Assembly: GCA_026417375.1 (NCBI GenBank)
Contig: JAOADJ010000033.1
Span: forward strand, 62,001 to 126,000
Direction of reading: 5' to 3'
DNA from: Melioribacteraceae bacterium
Lineage (GTDB): Bacteria; Bacteroidota; Ignavibacteria; Ignavibacteriales; Melioribacteraceae
Length of the DNA stretch: 64,000 nt
Part shown: in pieces, positions 63,927 through 64,000 of the stretch
Numbering within the stretch: the first letter of the stretch is position 1
How the letters are laid out: each line of letters begins with the position of its first letter
Position numbers and translations under genes: made by a program
The notes under the pieces: generated by a model
The model's input: the letters and a program-made list of their open reading frames with translations, nothing else
Databases searched by the model: none
Told to the model about the DNA's origin: nothing

Positions 63927-64000
63927 ATGAAAAATAATGTATATATAGAAACATACGGTTGCCAAATGAATTTTGCTGATTCAGAATTAGTAATGGGAAT
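63927..64000 (+). CDS. miaB: tRNA-2-methylthio-N6-dimethylallyladenosine synthase MiaB (partial, cut by window end)
   Basis: Only the first 24 codons are in the window. The start reads MKNNVYIETYGCQMNFADSE, where ETYGCQMN is the signature of the MiaB/MTTase N-terminal domain that binds the auxiliary iron-sulfur cluster. MiaB methylthiolates A37 of tRNAs. It begins one base after the small membrane protein gene, as part of the same transcript. Confidence 0.9.
   Translation, partial: MKNNVYIETYGCQMNFADSELVMG

Noticed and set aside
1-64000. CRISPR array, integron or prophage
   Set aside because: No regularly spaced direct repeats, integrase, Cas or phage structural genes are visible; the only repeat block is the 282-bp inverted element.

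Overview
The window is about 30 percent GC, densely packed DNA from a bacterium of the Fibrobacteres-Chlorobi-Bacteroidetes (FCB) group, most likely an Ignavibacteria-type organism. The evidence is secreted proteins ending in type IX secretion (T9SS) C-terminal domains with a YPNPFNP linker, a two-component propeller sensor kinase, carboxypeptidase-regulatory TonB receptors, an S46 dipeptidyl-peptidase, bacillithiol BshB1, CrtD/CruF-type carotenoid genes, and a promoter with the Bacteroidetes-like -7 box TAnnTTTG. There are no phage genes, transposase genes or CRISPR arrays.

Layout. (1) 33-20515 looks like one functional neighbourhood for cell-wall glycan and peptide recovery. It holds a TonB receptor, a T9SS-sorted partner and a T9SS-sorted GHL10 (DigH-like) hydrolase, followed by a response regulator and a propeller histidine kinase. 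A divergent six-gene operon then encodes a GHL10 lipoprotein, a zinc amidase, a BadF/BadG-type amino-sugar kinase, an AmpG permease, an NlpC/P60 endopeptidase and a Tat-exported dipeptide epimerase. (2) 20814-30012 is mostly housekeeping and stress: EttA, a lipoprotein, cyclophilin, DUF302, a frameshifted membrane protein coupled to bshB1, gatB with a TTG start, an OB-fold lipoprotein, and a DnaJ / RIC-like di-iron / LuxR set. (3) 29987-33141 is a TonB receptor plus PepSY protein pair. (4) 33437-39451 has tRNA-Ser(UGA), an exported GH13 amylase and two paralogous SGNH-TPR membrane proteins separated by a 52-codon DUF5989 gene. (5) 39448-45589 is an uptake-to-cofactor operon: a tungstate-type WtpABC transporter, MoeA, an unusually short MoaA, MoaC and a MOSC-MogA fusion.

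(6) 45714-47319 encodes a small outer-membrane barrel and a cysteine-rich PAS histidine kinase. (7) 47316-55394 is a nine-gene carotenoid operon. Its enzymes (CrtI, CrtB, CrtYcd, CrtD, CruF, CrtW, a glycosyltransferase and an acyltransferase) together predict a monocyclic 4-keto-1'-hydroxy carotenoid of the deoxyflexixanthin type, glycosylated and acylated. (8) 55508-61033 has an S46 peptidase, a 282-bp MITE-like element with 15-bp perfect terminal inverted repeats, a membrane protein, a bacteriohemerythrin and an aspartase fused to a cyclic-nucleotide-binding domain. (9) 61154-63660 is a two-gene respiratory unit: a five-heme cytochrome with one CX3CH site and a beta-barrel protein with its own CXXCH heme site. 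(10) The right edge carries a 41-codon membrane protein and the start of miaB.

The strongest candidates for something not yet described are the peptidoglycan-recovery locus with its sensor pair, the cytochrome/heme-barrel pair, the cNMP-aspartase fusion, and the compact tungsten/molybdenum cofactor operon.
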